Shown here one piece after another: positions 4,599 through 5,213 of a stretch of DNA of 5,213 bases (position 1 is its first letter; the number at the start of each line of letters is the position of its first letter). The notes beneath the pieces are model-generated. The model saw only the letters and a program-made list of their open reading frames with translations, did no database searches and was not told the origin of the DNA. A program made the position numbers and the translations under genes. Source of the DNA: an uncultured Dermatophilus sp. (lineage in GTDB: Bacteria; Actinomycetota; Actinomycetes; Actinomycetales; Dermatophilaceae); the NCBI GenBank assembly GCA_945876925.1, contig CAMCQD010000165.1, positions 1 through 5,213 on the forward strand. Direction: 5' to 3'.

Positions 4599-5120
4599 AT
4601 GAGCCTGCGCCAGTGCCTGACCGGGCGTCTGTACGCTGACCCGGGTAGCCGGAATGCCGCCCGGCTGCGGCGGATGTACGCCACCGGCCGGGGGAACCGG
4701 ACCGCGAAGAGGTATGCGCGTTTGTGGGCCTGGGTTTTCGCCCGCGGCTGGGCGGGCCGCCGCTGGGTCACCCTCGAAGTGCCCGGACGCAGCACCGGCA
4801 AGCCGCGCCGTTTCCCGCTCGGCATGGCCGATCTCGACGGGCACTGGTTCCTCGGTTCCATGCTCGGGGAGTGCGCCTGGGTGAAGAACGTCCGGGCCGC
4901 CGGCGGGTATGCCACTCTGCTCCACGGCGGGCGTCGCCCGGTACGGCTAGTTGAGCTCGACCCCTCGATCAGCGCGCCCGTGCTGGCCCGCTACGTCGAG
5001 CAAGTACCGGGAGCGCGCCCGCACATCCCCGTACCGCCCGGAGCGCCAATCGGGCAGTTCGCGGCGATTGCCAGCCAGTACCCGATCTTCGAGGTACTCG
5101 ACGCCCCGGCTGCCCGCTAG
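4599..5120 (+). CDS. Deazaflavin (F420)-dependent nitroreductase/quinone reductase family protein (Ddn-like)
   Basis: This 173-residue protein belongs to the split-barrel family that includes mycobacterial Ddn, whose members use reduced coenzyme F420 to reduce quinones or nitroaromatics; the natural substrate here is unknown. Evidence is the family block VTLEVPGRSTGKPRRFPLG (57-75), followed by DGHWFLGSMLGECAWVKNVRAAGG (positions 80-103) and ATLLHGGRRPVRL, equivalent to the Ddn pattern of a GR-SG-pR motif, a small-residue turn, W-x-N and a barrel strand. The N-terminus (1-50) is arginine-rich with an aromatic stretch (YARLWAWVFARGWAG) that could be amphipathic and sit at the membrane; no signal peptide is evident. 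The tail YPIFEVLDAP resembles the usual family ending. The ATG is supported by a leaderless-type -10 box. A different flavin cofactor cannot be excluded from sequence alone. It is apparently monocistronic and unrelated to purC. Confidence 0.85.
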   Translation: MSLRQCLTGRLYADPGSRNAARLRRMYATGRGNRTAKRYARLWAWVFARGWAGRRWVTLEVPGRSTGKPRRFPLGMADLDGHWFLGSMLGECAWVKNVRAAGGYATLLHGGRRPVRLVELDPSISAPVLARYVEQVPGARPHIPVPPGAPIGQFAAIASQYPIFEVLDAPAAR

Positions 5121-5213
5121 TCCTGAGCACCGGCCCAGCCGTTCACCATGGCAACCAGGCCCCACCCGCCCTCCCCGCCCTGCGGCGGAGTGAACTGTCA
5201 TGCCCTGACCCTG
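5121..5213. other. Terminal 93 bp, no supported feature
   Basis: After the Ddn-like stop there is no clear hairpin with a U-tract, ribosome binding site or recognisable coding start. Minus-strand reading is open here, but its translation (HSAAGRGGRVGPG) is low complexity. A gene may begin or end just beyond the right edge. Confidence 0.5.

Overview
The window is GC-rich DNA (GC at most third codon positions) and looks like a chromosomal segment of a flagellated, high-GC actinobacterium. Three things point there: an FlhA export-gate gene, an F420H2-dependent quinone reductase-like (Ddn family) protein, and two genes whose start codons sit exactly where transcription from a TANNNT-like -10 box should begin, as in the leaderless mRNAs common in Actinobacteria. 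I cannot name the genus.

Layout: (1) 3-1763 (+), the C-terminal ~586 residues of FlhA, cut by the left edge. (2) 1738-2163 (+), a 141-residue two-helix membrane protein of unknown function with a very lysine-rich N-terminus; it overlaps the flhA end by 26 bp and has its own strong Shine-Dalgarno inside flhA, so it is probably co-expressed with the flagellar operon. (3) 2170-2820 (-), a GntR/FCD-family regulator whose stop codon faces the previous gene across 6 bp. (4) 2821-3585, a 765-bp divergent intergenic region with no convincing gene. It is rich in structure: a 10-bp perfect hairpin just before the regulator's ribosome binding site, an AT-richer stretch with an imperfect TTGA-TCAA palindrome and helically phased repeats, a perfect 12-bp GC hairpin, a five-tract G-quadruplex motif, and a lower-GC patch with 25-bp spaced repeats. 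(5) 3586-4422 (+), purC (SAICAR synthetase), probably leaderless. (6) 4423-4598, a short spacer containing an unresolved 37-codon ORF. (7) 4599-5120 (+), the Ddn-family protein, also probably leaderless. (8) 5121-5213, a tail with no supported gene.

Functionally this is the downstream end of a flagellar cluster abutting housekeeping and accessory genes. FlhA and probably the small membrane protein belong together. The GntR regulator, purC and the Ddn-like gene look like independent transcription units. No CRISPR array, tRNA, rRNA or intact transposase gene is visible. The least explained parts are the small flhA-coupled membrane protein and the structured 765-bp intergenic region.
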